Source: Flavobacteriales bacterium UBA6057 (GTDB lineage Bacteria > Bacteroidota > Bacteroidia > Flavobacteriales_G > Salibacteraceae). From it: DNA of 64,000 nt. The notes beneath the pieces are model-generated. The model saw only the letters and a list, made by a program, of their open reading frames with translations, was not told where the DNA came from and did not search any database. Position numbers and translations under genes: made by a program. Where the stretch lies: assembly GCA_002428995.1 (NCBI GenBank), contig DIYJ01000011.1, forward strand, positions 248,001 to 312,000. Direction: 5' to 3'. The stretch's first letter is position 1. Every line of letters starts with the position of its first letter. Shown one piece after another: positions 45,447-54,272 of the stretch.

Positions 45447-46053
45447 GAAGGAGATCATTGATTCTGTGAATCACTACTACACCGAGAAGGTAAAAGAACA
45501 CGGACCAACAGGTAAGGGCGTAGATTGGAACGGGGAAGAATCGCAGTTTCTCCGATTCTCGCAGCTGGGCAAGGTGTTGCCTACTGAAGGATTTTCCATC
45601 CTCGACTACGGATGTGGCTACGGTGCTTTTCTCGACTACCTGAAGCCTTCCTTCAAGGATTTTCAATACACTGGATTCGACATCAGCGCTCAAATGCTGT
45701 TAGAAGCCGAAAAGTTGCACAGCCAGAAAGGGGCATTCACATCGGAGCTTCAAGAGGAACAGAAATTTGACTTTCTGGTAGCCAGCGGTTTGTTCAACGT
45801 AAGGCTCGATAAGTCGGATGAAGAATGGAAGGACTACATTGTCCAAACGCTTGATCAGTTTGACAGCATTACAACCCGTGGTTTCGCATTCAACATCCTC
45901 ACCTCATATTCCGATGCGGACAAGCAGCGCGATTACCTGTACTATGCCGATCCACTGTATTTCTTTGATCACTGCAAGAGAAACTACAGCAAGGAAGTAG
46001 CTTTATTGCACGACTATGAACTTTATGAATTCACCATCCTGGTAAGAAAATGA
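45439..46053 (+). CDS. Class I SAM-dependent methyltransferase
   Basis: A 204-residue enzyme. SAM motif I is FSILDYGCGYGAFLDYL (about residues 52-68), motif II is FDISAQMLLEAEKLH, and the segment EEQKFDFLVASGLFNVR serves as motif IV. Short N-terminal helix, no membrane helix. It overlaps WbqC by 8 nt and the NeuD-like gene by 4 nt, so it probably methylates the same amino sugar or its acyl group. Confidence 0.85.
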   Translation: MSKKEIIDSVNHYYTEKVKEHGPTGKGVDWNGEESQFLRFSQLGKVLPTEGFSILDYGCGYGAFLDYLKPSFKDFQYTGFDISAQMLLEAEKLHSQKGAFTSELQEEQKFDFLVASGLFNVRLDKSDEEWKDYIVQTLDQFDSITTRGFAFNILTSYSDADKQRDYLYYADPLYFFDHCKRNYSKEVALLHDYELYEFTILVRK

Positions 46054-46715
46054 AAGACAAAAAGCTGATCATCTTTGGATCGGGCGACATTGCTCAAATT
46101 GCGAATTACTACTTCGAAACAGACTCGGAATATGAGGTTGTAGCTTTCACCCTCGATCGTGATTACATCCAGGAAGAATCTTTTGAAGGCAAGCCAGTGG
46201 TGGCTTTTGAAGATGTAACCAAGTTGTATCCGCCAGCTCAGTATGACATGTTTATTGCCCTCAGCTATAGCGGGATGAACAAGCTTCGGGAGCAGAAATT
46301 CAATCAGGCTTTGGAATGGGGATATGACCTTCCAAGCTACATCAGTTCCAAAACTTCGTACCTCTCGATTTATCCCTGCGGAAAAAACTGCTTCATTTTT
46401 GAAGACAATACCATTCAGCCCTACGTGAAGATCGAGGACAATGTGACCCTTTGGAGTGGAAACCATATCGGTCATCACAGCATCATTCACAGTCACAACT
46501 TCGTGAGTTCACACGTGGTCATTTCTGGGCACTGTACCATTGAGTCGCACTGTTTTCTTGGGGTTAATTCTACGCTGGCCCACAATGTGACCATCGCTTC
46601 CGAGTGCTTGATTGGTGCGGGTGCTGTCATTGCCAAGAGCACCGATGCAAAAGGAGTATATGTAGCCCCCCGCTCTGTGAAGCTTGAAAAGACCTCCGAT
46701 CAATTCAAGCTTTGA
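46050..46715 (+). CDS. NeuD-like sugar O/N-acetyltransferase
   Basis: A 221-residue enzyme of the NeuD/PglD group. The N-terminal Rossmann-like domain (about 1-95) begins with KKLIIFGSGDIAQIANYYF; the C-terminal left-handed beta-helix runs from about 100 to 205 with hexapeptide repeats. GNHIGHHSIIHSHNF holds His residues at the place of the NeuD/PglD catalytic base. PglD acetylates the 4-amino group of an amino sugar; here the RffA-like aminotransferase two genes downstream would supply such a substrate. ATGA overlap upstream, TGATG overlap downstream. Confidence 0.88.
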   Translation: MKDKKLIIFGSGDIAQIANYYFETDSEYEVVAFTLDRDYIQEESFEGKPVVAFEDVTKLYPPAQYDMFIALSYSGMNKLREQKFNQALEWGYDLPSYISSKTSYLSIYPCGKNCFIFEDNTIQPYVKIEDNVTLWSGNHIGHHSIIHSHNFVSSHVVISGHCTIESHCFLGVNSTLAHNVTIASECLIGAGAVIAKSTDAKGVYVAPRSVKLEKTSDQFKL

Positions 46716-47647
46716 TGAACTGGGAAAAGAAGGGTCATGTATTCGCGCCTTCCGGCAAACTGCCATGGATGAACAGCCATGCGGGAAATCCCTTTGCCAG
46801 GAGGCTTGATGATTCAAATTACCAGGTCTTTTTTACCTGCCGCGATGCTCAAAATCGATCGCACATCGGAGCTGCAATCCTCGATTTTGATGATGATTAC
46901 AAGGTGTTGGAAGTAAGTGCTGAGCCCTTCGTTGTTCCCGGGGAACCCGGCATGTTTGACGACAGCGGAACGATGATGGGTTTTTTACTCGAAGTAGGGG
47001 AGAAGCTATACCTCTACTATCTTGGATGGAACCTAAAAGTCACCGTTCCATGGTTGAATTCCATTGGGCTAGCCATCTCTGAAGACGGTGGCAAAACCTT
47101 CCAAAAACACTCCATGGCTCCCGTGCTCGATCGGTCGCATGAAGATCCTTTCTCGATCTCCTATCCGAGTATTTTGAAAGAAGGCAATACCTACCGAATG
47201 TGGTACGGATCCAACTTAAGCTGGGGCAGCGATCAGAGCCAGATGAAGCATGTGATAAAGGTGGCAGAGTCGAAAGATGCTATTCACTGGCTTCGCGAAG
47301 GAAAGATTGCCGTGAATCTGAACCAGGATTTGGAGTACGCACTGTCCAAGCCATTTGTGATCAAACACGGAGGCCAATACCTGATGTGGTATTCTCATCG
47401 CGCTACGCCCAAGGCGGAAACCTACAGGATTGGCATTGCTATTTCTAATGATGGCACTCATTGGTCTCGTCAGGATGAGCATGTTGGTATTGATGTTTCC
47501 CCCAGTGGATGGGACAGCGAAATGATTGAATATCCCAATGTGATCGCTCATCGGGACAAGCATGTTATGCTTTACAACGGAAACGGCTACGGTGCTACTG
47601 GGTTTGGAGCCGCAGAAATAGATTCATCTCAGCTTTTATCATTGTAA
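46715..47647 (+). CDS. Beta-propeller protein resembling GH43/GH130-type glycosidases
   Basis: A 310-residue cytoplasmic protein without signal peptide. Repeated strands with Asp/Glu (DSNYQVFFTCRDAQ, YPSILKEGNTYRMWYGSN, KPFVIKHGGQYLMWYSHR, EYPNVIAHRDKHVMLYNGN) fit the five-bladed propeller of GH32/43/68/130. Tryptophan and histidine clusters line up where those families hold their pocket. I cannot name the catalytic acids with confidence, so it may be a glycosidase, phosphorylase or binding protein. The ATG at 46715 overlaps the NeuD-like stop by one base. Its position inside a sugar-nucleotide cassette is unusual. Confidence 0.72.
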   Translation: MNWEKKGHVFAPSGKLPWMNSHAGNPFARRLDDSNYQVFFTCRDAQNRSHIGAAILDFDDDYKVLEVSAEPFVVPGEPGMFDDSGTMMGFLLEVGEKLYLYYLGWNLKVTVPWLNSIGLAISEDGGKTFQKHSMAPVLDRSHEDPFSISYPSILKEGNTYRMWYGSNLSWGSDQSQMKHVIKVAESKDAIHWLREGKIAVNLNQDLEYALSKPFVIKHGGQYLMWYSHRATPKAETYRIGIAISNDGTHWSRQDEHVGIDVSPSGWDSEMIEYPNVIAHRDKHVMLYNGNGYGATGFGAAEIDSSQLLSL

Positions 47648-47663
47648 GTCGCTTATTGATCAA

Positions 47664-48806
47664 ATGGCCGAACTTCATCACATACCATTCAATGCCCCCT
47701 ACATCGTAGGAAGTGAATTGGACAATATCCGAGATGCTGTTGATCGGCTCAAGATTTCCGGCAACGGTCATTACACCAAGCTTTGCCAGGATCTCTTTCA
47801 GGAACGTTATCAGTTCAGCAAAGCATTGCTTACCTCTTCGTGTACAGATGCGCTTGAAATGGCTTCCATTCTTGCCAATATTGAGCCGGATGACGAAGTC
47901 ATCATGCCCAGCTACACCTTTGTGAGCACAGCCAATGCGTTTATGTTACGCGGTGCTACGATTCGGTTCATCGACTCCAGGCCTGACCATCCCGGAATGG
48001 ATGAGGCGGCTATCGAGGAGTTGGTGAATGAGAAAACCAAAGCCATTATTCCCGTCCATTATGCAGGCGTGGCGTGCGATATGGATGTGGTGAGCCGCGT
48101 TGCTCGCGACCATGATCTCATCGTTATTGAAGATGCTGCGCAGGCGGTAGATTCATTTTACAAAGGACTGCCACTCGGAAGGATCGGTGACCTGGCAGCT
48201 TTTTCATTTCATGAAACCAAAAACATCATTTCAGGGGAAGGCGGCCTGCTCGCTGTAAACAACTCTGATTATGTCGGTCGTGCGGAGATCATCTGGGAGA
48301 AAGGAACAAATCGGGCTGCCTTTTGGCGAGGAGAAGTTGATAAATATGGCTGGGTAGATATTGGTTCCTCCTTTCTTCCCTCAGAAATAACCGCAGCTTT
48401 TTTGAACGCCCAGCTAGAAGCTCTGGACGCCATACAAAAGAGGCGACTTGAAATCTGGGAACGCTATTCGAAGGCCTTTGCCGTCATTTCCCATCAAGTG
48501 ACATTGCCTTCTATTCCTGAATATGCCACCAACAATGCACACATGTTCTACCTCGTGTGTGAAAGTCTCGAAGAACGTTCCGCGCTGATCCAGTACCTGA
48601 AGGACGTGAAGGTGAATGCTGTGTTTCATTATCAGTCTTTGCATCAAAGCCCCTATTTCGCCAGCAAGCACGATGGACGAGCGTTGCCCTATTCCGATCG
48701 ATACACCGAATGCCTCGTTCGCCTGCCGCTTCATATGCACTTGTCTGATGAAGATGTAGACCGGGTGGCCGATGCAGTCATCCACTTTTTCCAACACCGC
48801 GCGTGA
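47664..48806 (+). CDS. dTDP-4-amino-4,6-dideoxygalactose transaminase-like (RffA/WecE)
   Basis: A 380-residue PLP enzyme that aminates carbon 4 of a keto-sugar nucleotide. IPFNAPYIVGSELDNI, LLTSSCTDALEMASILANI, MPSYTFVSTANAFMLRGA and VIEDAAQAVDSFYKGLPLG match RffA closely, and the PLP lysine is in SFHETKNIISGEGG (about residue 182). In Enterobacteria the product is dTDP-Fuc4N. It follows the propeller gene after 16 nt and ends in a GTGA overlap with a glycosyltransferase. RmlA/RmlB, which make the precursor, are not in the window. Confidence 0.92.
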   Translation: MAELHHIPFNAPYIVGSELDNIRDAVDRLKISGNGHYTKLCQDLFQERYQFSKALLTSSCTDALEMASILANIEPDDEVIMPSYTFVSTANAFMLRGATIRFIDSRPDHPGMDEAAIEELVNEKTKAIIPVHYAGVACDMDVVSRVARDHDLIVIEDAAQAVDSFYKGLPLGRIGDLAAFSFHETKNIISGEGGLLAVNNSDYVGRAEIIWEKGTNRAAFWRGEVDKYGWVDIGSSFLPSEITAAFLNAQLEALDAIQKRRLEIWERYSKAFAVISHQVTLPSIPEYATNNAHMFYLVCESLEERSALIQYLKDVKVNAVFHYQSLHQSPYFASKHDGRALPYSDRYTECLVRLPLHMHLSDEDVDRVADAVIHFFQHRA

Positions 48807-49960
48807 GAGTTGCCTTTTTTACTGATGGCATTACACCTTACGTGTTGGGTGGAATGCAACGCCATTCCAGGCTGATGACTCAATACCTGGCCGAAGAAGG
48901 CTTTGAGATTATCATCTACCATCCAAAAGGAGAAGGTGACACTTTCAGTGCCGATGAAATCTGCGCATCGTTTCCAGAACACCTCAGATCCAAGATTGAG
49001 GTGTCGCTCTTTCCCTACAAAGACAGCGGAAAACTTCCCGGCCACTACCTCAGAGCGCAACGGCAGCTCAGCAGGCAATATCTGGAAGCTTACCTCCAGT
49101 CTCCCGGTGCTGATTTTATCTACACCAAGGGATTCACCGGTTGGGAGCTTCTGAAAAGGAGAAAGGAGCACGGTATCAAGGCGAAGGTGAGCGTCAAGTT
49201 TCACGGCATGAACATGTTCCAGAAGCAACCAGACTGGAAGGGCGATCTCTCAAAGTACATGCTCAGGCCTGCAGTCCGATGGATCATGAATGCGGCTGAC
49301 TATACCTTCTCTTACGGAGGTCAAATCACCAACATTATTCATGCGCAAGGTATTCCAAGGGATAGGATCATTGAGGTTCCTGCAGGAGTGGATTCCAGTT
49401 GGCTTGACGGTTCAAGCTCCAGGGAGAAGGGCGAGACAATTCGCTACCTGTTTGTTGGGAGATTCGATCGTGTAAAAGGACTTCCGGAATTCTACAAGGC
49501 CATCCAGACTTGGAAAGAGACAAAGCTGAAAGTCGAATTTGTGTTTGTGGGAGACATTCCGGCTGACCATCGACTGGATGATGCGCGATGTAGGTATGTA
49601 GGCCTTATCAGCAATGCACAGGACCTGAGAAAGGTCTTTGATGAAGCCACTTACCTCATTTGCCCCAGTATCTCAGAAGGAATGCCCAATGTAATTCTTG
49701 AGGCCATGTCTAGAGGCGTTCCTGCCATTGCTACCAATGTGGGAGCTATGAAAATGCTCGTGGATGAATCCACAGGATATCTTATTGAGTCATCTCAAAT
49801 TCACGAGATTATTCAGGGTCTGGAGTGGGGTGTTCAACTTGACTCCAAGACCTACAAAGAGCTTTCCGGGCAATGCATTGATCGTATTGGTGCTAAATTC
49901 ACGTGGCAAATTCTCGGAAGCAAACTAGCAAGTCACATTGAGCGAATCACTAAATCTTAG
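48803..49960 (+). CDS. Glycosyltransferase, GT4 family
   Basis: A 385-residue GT-B enzyme. The start MRVAFFTDGITPYVLGGMQRH contains the Gly-rich loop of the acceptor domain; the donor domain begins at IRYLFVGRFDRVKGLPEFY and the EX7E site is ISEGMPNVILEAMSRGVP. GTG start in an overlap with the RffA-like stop. Together with the RffA-like and NeuD-like genes this transferase is a good candidate to move the 4-acylamido sugar. Last 23 nt overlap the membrane polymerase/ligase gene. Confidence 0.92.
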   Translation: MRVAFFTDGITPYVLGGMQRHSRLMTQYLAEEGFEIIIYHPKGEGDTFSADEICASFPEHLRSKIEVSLFPYKDSGKLPGHYLRAQRQLSRQYLEAYLQSPGADFIYTKGFTGWELLKRRKEHGIKAKVSVKFHGMNMFQKQPDWKGDLSKYMLRPAVRWIMNAADYTFSYGGQITNIIHAQGIPRDRIIEVPAGVDSSWLDGSSSREKGETIRYLFVGRFDRVKGLPEFYKAIQTWKETKLKVEFVFVGDIPADHRLDDARCRYVGLISNAQDLRKVFDEATYLICPSISEGMPNVILEAMSRGVPAIATNVGAMKMLVDESTGYLIESSQIHEIIQGLEWGVQLDSKTYKELSGQCIDRIGAKFTWQILGSKLASHIERITKS

Positions 49961-51323
49961 GGCACGCATCTATCATCTTGTGGCGGAGTACAAAGCATTG
50001 TTGCTCCTCGTTACAGCTTGGTTTTTGGGAGGTTATTTCCTTCCTGTCACTGCTGCCGCGGGAGTGGCTGTTGTGGTGTATCTTTTTCTGTTGCAGCGGC
50101 AAAACAACAGTCATATTCTGTTTGCATTGCTGTTGATGTTGCTCTTCTCCGATTCCCGGAACTATTCCCTGGCTTTTGCCATACAGGCCAAGATCGGGAT
50201 CGTAGTTCTTACGTTCCTCTACTTGTTGCTGAAGCGCAACGAATTGCCTATCCGGGAAAACAAGTTCTTCTTCTACATGATACCCTTCATGGTTTATGTA
50301 TTCATATCGCTGCCTTTTGCCAACGATTTCTTCAGTGCTTTTCAGAAGTCAACTTCCTATTTTATCATCTATCTGATTGTTCCCACGTTGTTGCTCGCAG
50401 CGCTGAAAGACGCTTCGTTTAATAAGCACATCGTAATCTACCTCGGCTTGATCTTGCTCATTGGGTTGGTCCTGATGGTGATAAACCCTCCGTTTGTCAT
50501 GCTCCAGTCCCGTTTCAGAGGTCTGCTGGGTAATCCGAACGGATTGGGAATTTTCATCACGCTTGCGTTTCCCATTGGATATATGATCATGGACTACCTG
50601 AAGATATCCCTGCAATGGCGATGGGTTTTCTACGGTCTCATCATCAGCAGCCTCATCCTGTGCGGTAGCCGAACGGCCATGCTTGCCTGTGGCATCTTTT
50701 TGTTGTTCAACTCCGTGGATATGCTTCGGGGTGGGGTTGGTCTCATTGTTTTTGCGGCACTCATTCTCTCCTATGAATTTGCCTTGTCGCAATTGCCCGT
50801 GATCATTTTGGCGCTAAACCTGGGAGAATATTTCAGGATCGATACGCTCATGGAAGGTTCGGGCAGGGTCGTGGCGTGGGAGTTTGCCTGGACACAAATT
50901 CAGGAGGTGTTTTACTTCGGTGGAGGCTTTGACTATACAAATGGCCTGTACCTCAAATTCTACGATTACCTCAGCCGTCTCGGACACCAGGGAAATGCGC
51001 ACAACTCCTTTCTGACCCTTTGGCTTGACACGGGAATCATTGGCTTGGTGCTTGCGCTGTTTGGACTGATAAGATCGGTGATCTTTTGCTGGTCCAGGAG
51101 CTCTTACACTTTGCCGTTTATCTACACGATTATCTTCTCCGTTAACTTTGAATCCTGGCTTGCCGCATCACTCAATCCCTTCACCAGTCTTTTCCTTGTA
51201 GCGCTTTCTCTGCTCGCGTTTACGGGCTTTTATCAGCAAGGTGAAGCCGAGGATGGAGCAGAGGAGGAGTCGGAAGGTGAAGAGCTCGGGCAGTCGCCTT
51301 CTTCCAGAGCACTCAAGGCTTGA
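49938..51323 (+). CDS. O-antigen ligase/polymerase family membrane protein (Wzy_C)
   Basis: A 461-residue integral membrane protein with about eleven to twelve helices. RGLLGNPNGLGIFITLAFPIG, CGSRTAMLACGIFLL and the periplasmic loop GRVVAWEFAW, then LGHQGNAHNSFLTLWLDTGIIG, are the marks of the Wzy_C/WaaL group. That family includes both O-antigen polymerases and ligases; the two cannot be separated here. The C terminus is acidic (GEAEDGAEEESEGEE), cytoplasmic. The TTG at 49938 is used; a GTG at 49980 is possible. With an ABC exporter in the locus a ligase role is attractive. Confidence 0.88.
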   Translation: MSESLNLRARIYHLVAEYKALLLLVTAWFLGGYFLPVTAAAGVAVVVYLFLLQRQNNSHILFALLLMLLFSDSRNYSLAFAIQAKIGIVVLTFLYLLLKRNELPIRENKFFFYMIPFMVYVFISLPFANDFFSAFQKSTSYFIIYLIVPTLLLAALKDASFNKHIVIYLGLILLIGLVLMVINPPFVMLQSRFRGLLGNPNGLGIFITLAFPIGYMIMDYLKISLQWRWVFYGLIISSLILCGSRTAMLACGIFLLFNSVDMLRGGVGLIVFAALILSYEFALSQLPVIILALNLGEYFRIDTLMEGSGRVVAWEFAWTQIQEVFYFGGGFDYTNGLYLKFYDYLSRLGHQGNAHNSFLTLWLDTGIIGLVLALFGLIRSVIFCWSRSSYTLPFIYTIIFSVNFESWLAASLNPFTSLFLVALSLLAFTGFYQQGEAEDGAEEESEGEELGQSPSSRALKA

Positions 51324-51357
51324 TCTTTCGGCTATCTTCGAGCCACTTTAGTGCAGC

Positions 51358-52410
51358 TTGAAAACGAACCCTGGCATTGTCATTCTTTACTCTGAGCTTG
51401 CTGAGTATTCTCTCGCATGCTTTCGTGCACTTGCACAGCGGGGCGCCAAAATTTTGCTCGTTCATTGGCCCATCAACCCTGAAGCTCCGTTCGTATTTGA
51501 CCTTGACTTTTGTGAAAGGGCCGTCTCGCGTTCTGAAGTGAACAATGATGAATTGAAGGCGTTGGTGCAGGACTTCAATCCTGACCTTATCATGTGCAGT
51601 GGCTGGATGGACAGAGGTTATGTTGCTACCTGTAAGCTTTGGCGGCAGAGCATTCCCACCGTGCTCACGTTGGACAATCACTGGAAGGGTACCTGGCGTC
51701 AAAGGCTTGCGGTCCTTGTCGCGCCTTTCACCCTTGCCCATTCCTTTTCGCGTGCCTTTGTTCCCGGTAGCCCTCAATTGGAATATGCCCGGAAACTCGG
51801 CTTTGCCCGGAAAGACATTCAAACGGGTTTCTACAGCGCGGACCTGAGCAAATTCAACAAGTACTACGATCAGCTGATTCCAGATAAGGAAAAGAGCTTC
51901 CCGAAGCGATTCCTCTTTGTAGGGCGTTATGTACAGCACAAGGGTATCTATGATGTTTGGGAGGCATTCCAGCAGGTGCAAAAGGAATATCCCGATTGGG
52001 AACTTTGGTGTTGCGGCACCGGAGAAGAATTTGAGAATCGCGTGGAGTCACCTGGCATTCGTCACTTTGGCTTTGTACAGCCCTCCGAGTTTCTTCCCAT
52101 TCTGAAAGACACGGGCGTTTACATCCTCGGAAGCCACTTCGAGCCTTGGGGAGTATCAGTCCATGAAATGGCTGCTTCTGGCTATCCGATGATCCTGAGC
52201 GATGAGGTAGGGGCGAGAGAAGCCTTTCTGAGGGACGGAATGAACGGCTATCTCTATGAACCGGGAAATGTCGGTCAACTCGTTCAGCGTATGAAAACCA
52301 TTGCTCAAAAAACACCGGAGGAGCTGCTGGCCATGACGATGGAAAGTCATCAGTTGGCACAGGAAATTTCTCCTGATGTTTGGGCACAGAAAACTTTATC
52401 CTTCCTCTGA
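51358..52410 (+). CDS. Glycosyltransferase, GT4 family
   Basis: A 350-residue GT-B enzyme. MCSGWMDRGYVATCKLW and LTLDNHWKGTWRQRL belong to the acceptor domain; RFLFVGRYVQHKGIYDVWEA opens the donor domain, WCCGTGEEFENR follows, and EPWGVSVHEMAASGYPMI is the EX7E site. The start is a TTG at 51358; no ATG is available ahead of the domain. It lies 34 nt after the ligase/polymerase gene and ends 2 nt before the asparagine-synthase-like gene. Confidence 0.9.
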   Translation: MKTNPGIVILYSELAEYSLACFRALAQRGAKILLVHWPINPEAPFVFDLDFCERAVSRSEVNNDELKALVQDFNPDLIMCSGWMDRGYVATCKLWRQSIPTVLTLDNHWKGTWRQRLAVLVAPFTLAHSFSRAFVPGSPQLEYARKLGFARKDIQTGFYSADLSKFNKYYDQLIPDKEKSFPKRFLFVGRYVQHKGIYDVWEAFQQVQKEYPDWELWCCGTGEEFENRVESPGIRHFGFVQPSEFLPILKDTGVYILGSHFEPWGVSVHEMAASGYPMILSDEVGAREAFLRDGMNGYLYEPGNVGQLVQRMKTIAQKTPEELLAMTMESHQLAQEISPDVWAQKTLSFL

Positions 52411-52412
52411 AA

Positions 52413-54272
52413 ATGTGTGGAATTGCAGGTATTATAGGGCTTGAATCTGTATCCGATGCCCCCTGTCGAATCTCTAAAATGTTGCAACGTTTGGAGCATC
52501 GCGGACCAGATGCCAGTGGCATTTTCGAGGCCTCCAATGCCGTGCTGGGCCATCAACGCTTGTCCATCATCGATCTGAGCAATTCAGGCAATCAGCCTTT
52601 TCATTCTCAGAATGGTCGCTTCACGATTGTCTTCAACGGGGAGATCTACAATTATCGTGAGCTCCGTAGTCAGCTGAGTGACTATAACTTCATTACGAAT
52701 ACCGATACGGAAGTCTTGCTTGCAGCCTATATGCGCTGGGGAAACAAATGCCTGCAATCGTTGAATGGCATGTTTGCTTTTGCCATTTGGGACGCGGAAC
52801 GGGAAACCACTTTCATCGCGCGCGACCGGCTCGGAATCAAACCGCTTTACTATGCTCAGAGCCAAGGTGCATTTGTGTTTGCGTCTGAAGTTCGGGCCAT
52901 GCTCGCATCCGGTTTGGTAGAGCCAAAGCTCAATCGTTCGAAACTCTCTGACTATCTGCTCTATCAAACTGTGCACGCACCGCACACATTGATCGAGTCC
53001 GTGAAAATGCTGATGCCCGGCCATTACCTCGAGATTTCTGATAATGAGGTGAATACGCATCAATACTGGGTTCCATGGCAAACACCTCATTCGGATCGGG
53101 ACGAGTTCAAGGTGAAGAAGCAAGTGCGTGAACTTTTGACTTCCAGCATAGAAGCCAGATTAGTAGCTGACGTGCCTTTTGGAGCCTTCCTTTCCGGTGG
53201 TATTGACTCGAGCCTCGTGGTCACCATCATGTCGCAGGTGATGGATCGAAGTGTGGATACCTTCAATGTCTCGTTTGATGAAAGTGAGTATTCCGAAGCG
53301 CGCTACGCCCGAATGATAGCGGAGAAATACGCTTGCAATCATCACGAAATCCTGCTGAAGCCAGATGATTTTTTGAACTCGCTTCCTGAAGCTCTTGCGG
53401 CTGTGGATCATCCCTCGGGAGATGGGCCCAATACCTGGATTGTTTCCAGAGAAACCAAGCGTCAAGGTGTTACCATGGCACTTTCCGGATTGGGTGGAGA
53501 TGAACTCTTTGCCGGCTACGATCTCTTCAAGCGCATCCCTGAAATTGCCGATAAGGAATGGCTGCTCAGCTTCCCTAAAGAACTGCGGTCTCTGGTGGCA
53601 TGGATTTACAAGACCTACAAACCCGGCATGCCGTCAGAAAAGATGGCGCAAGTGTTGACGAGTGACTATTTTGACCTGAAGCACCTCTATCCTCTGATGA
53701 GAAAGGTGCTTCTGGAGCCGCAAGTGTCAGGATTGCTCCACACGAAATCAGGAGGCAATGCGGTGTTTGAGACGGTCGCCAACTGGGAGGAATTCCATGA
53801 TTTTGAATCGCTGGCCGTGCTCAGTCGCATCAGTGTGGCCGAGATGAGCACCTACATGCAGAACGTATTGCTGCGAGATACGGATCAAATGAGCATGGCT
53901 CATGCGCTCGAAGTCAGGGTGCCATTTCTTGATCATCGTTTGGTGGAATACATGGTACACGTTTCTGATGAGCTCAAATTTCCTCACCGGCCCAAGCGAT
54001 TGCTGGTCGAAAGCTTCCAGGATCTGTTACCCAACGAAATTGTGGATCGACCCAAAATGGGTTTTGTGCTCCCGTGGGAACGATGGATGCGAGGTGAGCT
54101 GAAGTCTTTTTGCGAAGAGCGTCTTTCCGCTTTGGGAGAACACGATGCCTTTCATGCGGGAGAGATTCAGAAGTTGTGGAGTACCTTCCTCAGCTCTGAG
54201 AAGCTTTCCTGGTCGCGCCTGTGGCCTTTGGTAGTGCTTTCTGACTGGATGATGAAAAACGATGTCCAATAA
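52413..54272 (+). CDS. asnB: Asparagine synthase-type amidotransferase (second copy)
   Basis: A 619-residue enzyme from the ATG at 52413, which places Cys2 (MCGIAG) as the glutaminase nucleophile; the frame is open 11 codons upstream. Motifs of the standard form are kept: LEHRGPDASG, GHQRLSIIDLS, FNGEIYNYREL and TDTEVLL, then the ATP loop FLSGGIDSSLVV and LSGLGGDELFAGYD. It differs clearly from the first copy at 21396, so this is not a recent duplication. In a glycan locus an amidation of a sugar acid is probable. The next glycosyltransferase begins 11 nt inside this gene. Confidence 0.92.
   Translation: MCGIAGIIGLESVSDAPCRISKMLQRLEHRGPDASGIFEASNAVLGHQRLSIIDLSNSGNQPFHSQNGRFTIVFNGEIYNYRELRSQLSDYNFITNTDTEVLLAAYMRWGNKCLQSLNGMFAFAIWDAERETTFIARDRLGIKPLYYAQSQGAFVFASEVRAMLASGLVEPKLNRSKLSDYLLYQTVHAPHTLIESVKMLMPGHYLEISDNEVNTHQYWVPWQTPHSDRDEFKVKKQVRELLTSSIEARLVADVPFGAFLSGGIDSSLVVTIMSQVMDRSVDTFNVSFDESEYSEARYARMIAEKYACNHHEILLKPDDFLNSLPEALAAVDHPSGDGPNTWIVSRETKRQGVTMALSGLGGDELFAGYDLFKRIPEIADKEWLLSFPKELRSLVAWIYKTYKPGMPSEKMAQVLTSDYFDLKHLYPLMRKVLLEPQVSGLLHTKSGGNAVFETVANWEEFHDFESLAVLSRISVAEMSTYMQNVLLRDTDQMSMAHALEVRVPFLDHRLVEYMVHVSDELKFPHRPKRLLVESFQDLLPNEIVDRPKMGFVLPWERWMRGELKSFCEERLSALGEHDAFHAGEIQKLWSTFLSSEKLSWSRLWPLVVLSDWMMKNDVQ

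Noticed and set aside
51313..51981. 222-codon minus-strand frame opposite the glycosyltransferase at 51358
   Set aside because: Lies antisense to a recognised GT4 gene; no motifs, signal peptide or promoter.
51854..52537. 227-codon minus-strand frame across the glycosyltransferase and amidotransferase genes
   Set aside because: It crosses two well-supported genes and has a composition typical of an antisense shadow.
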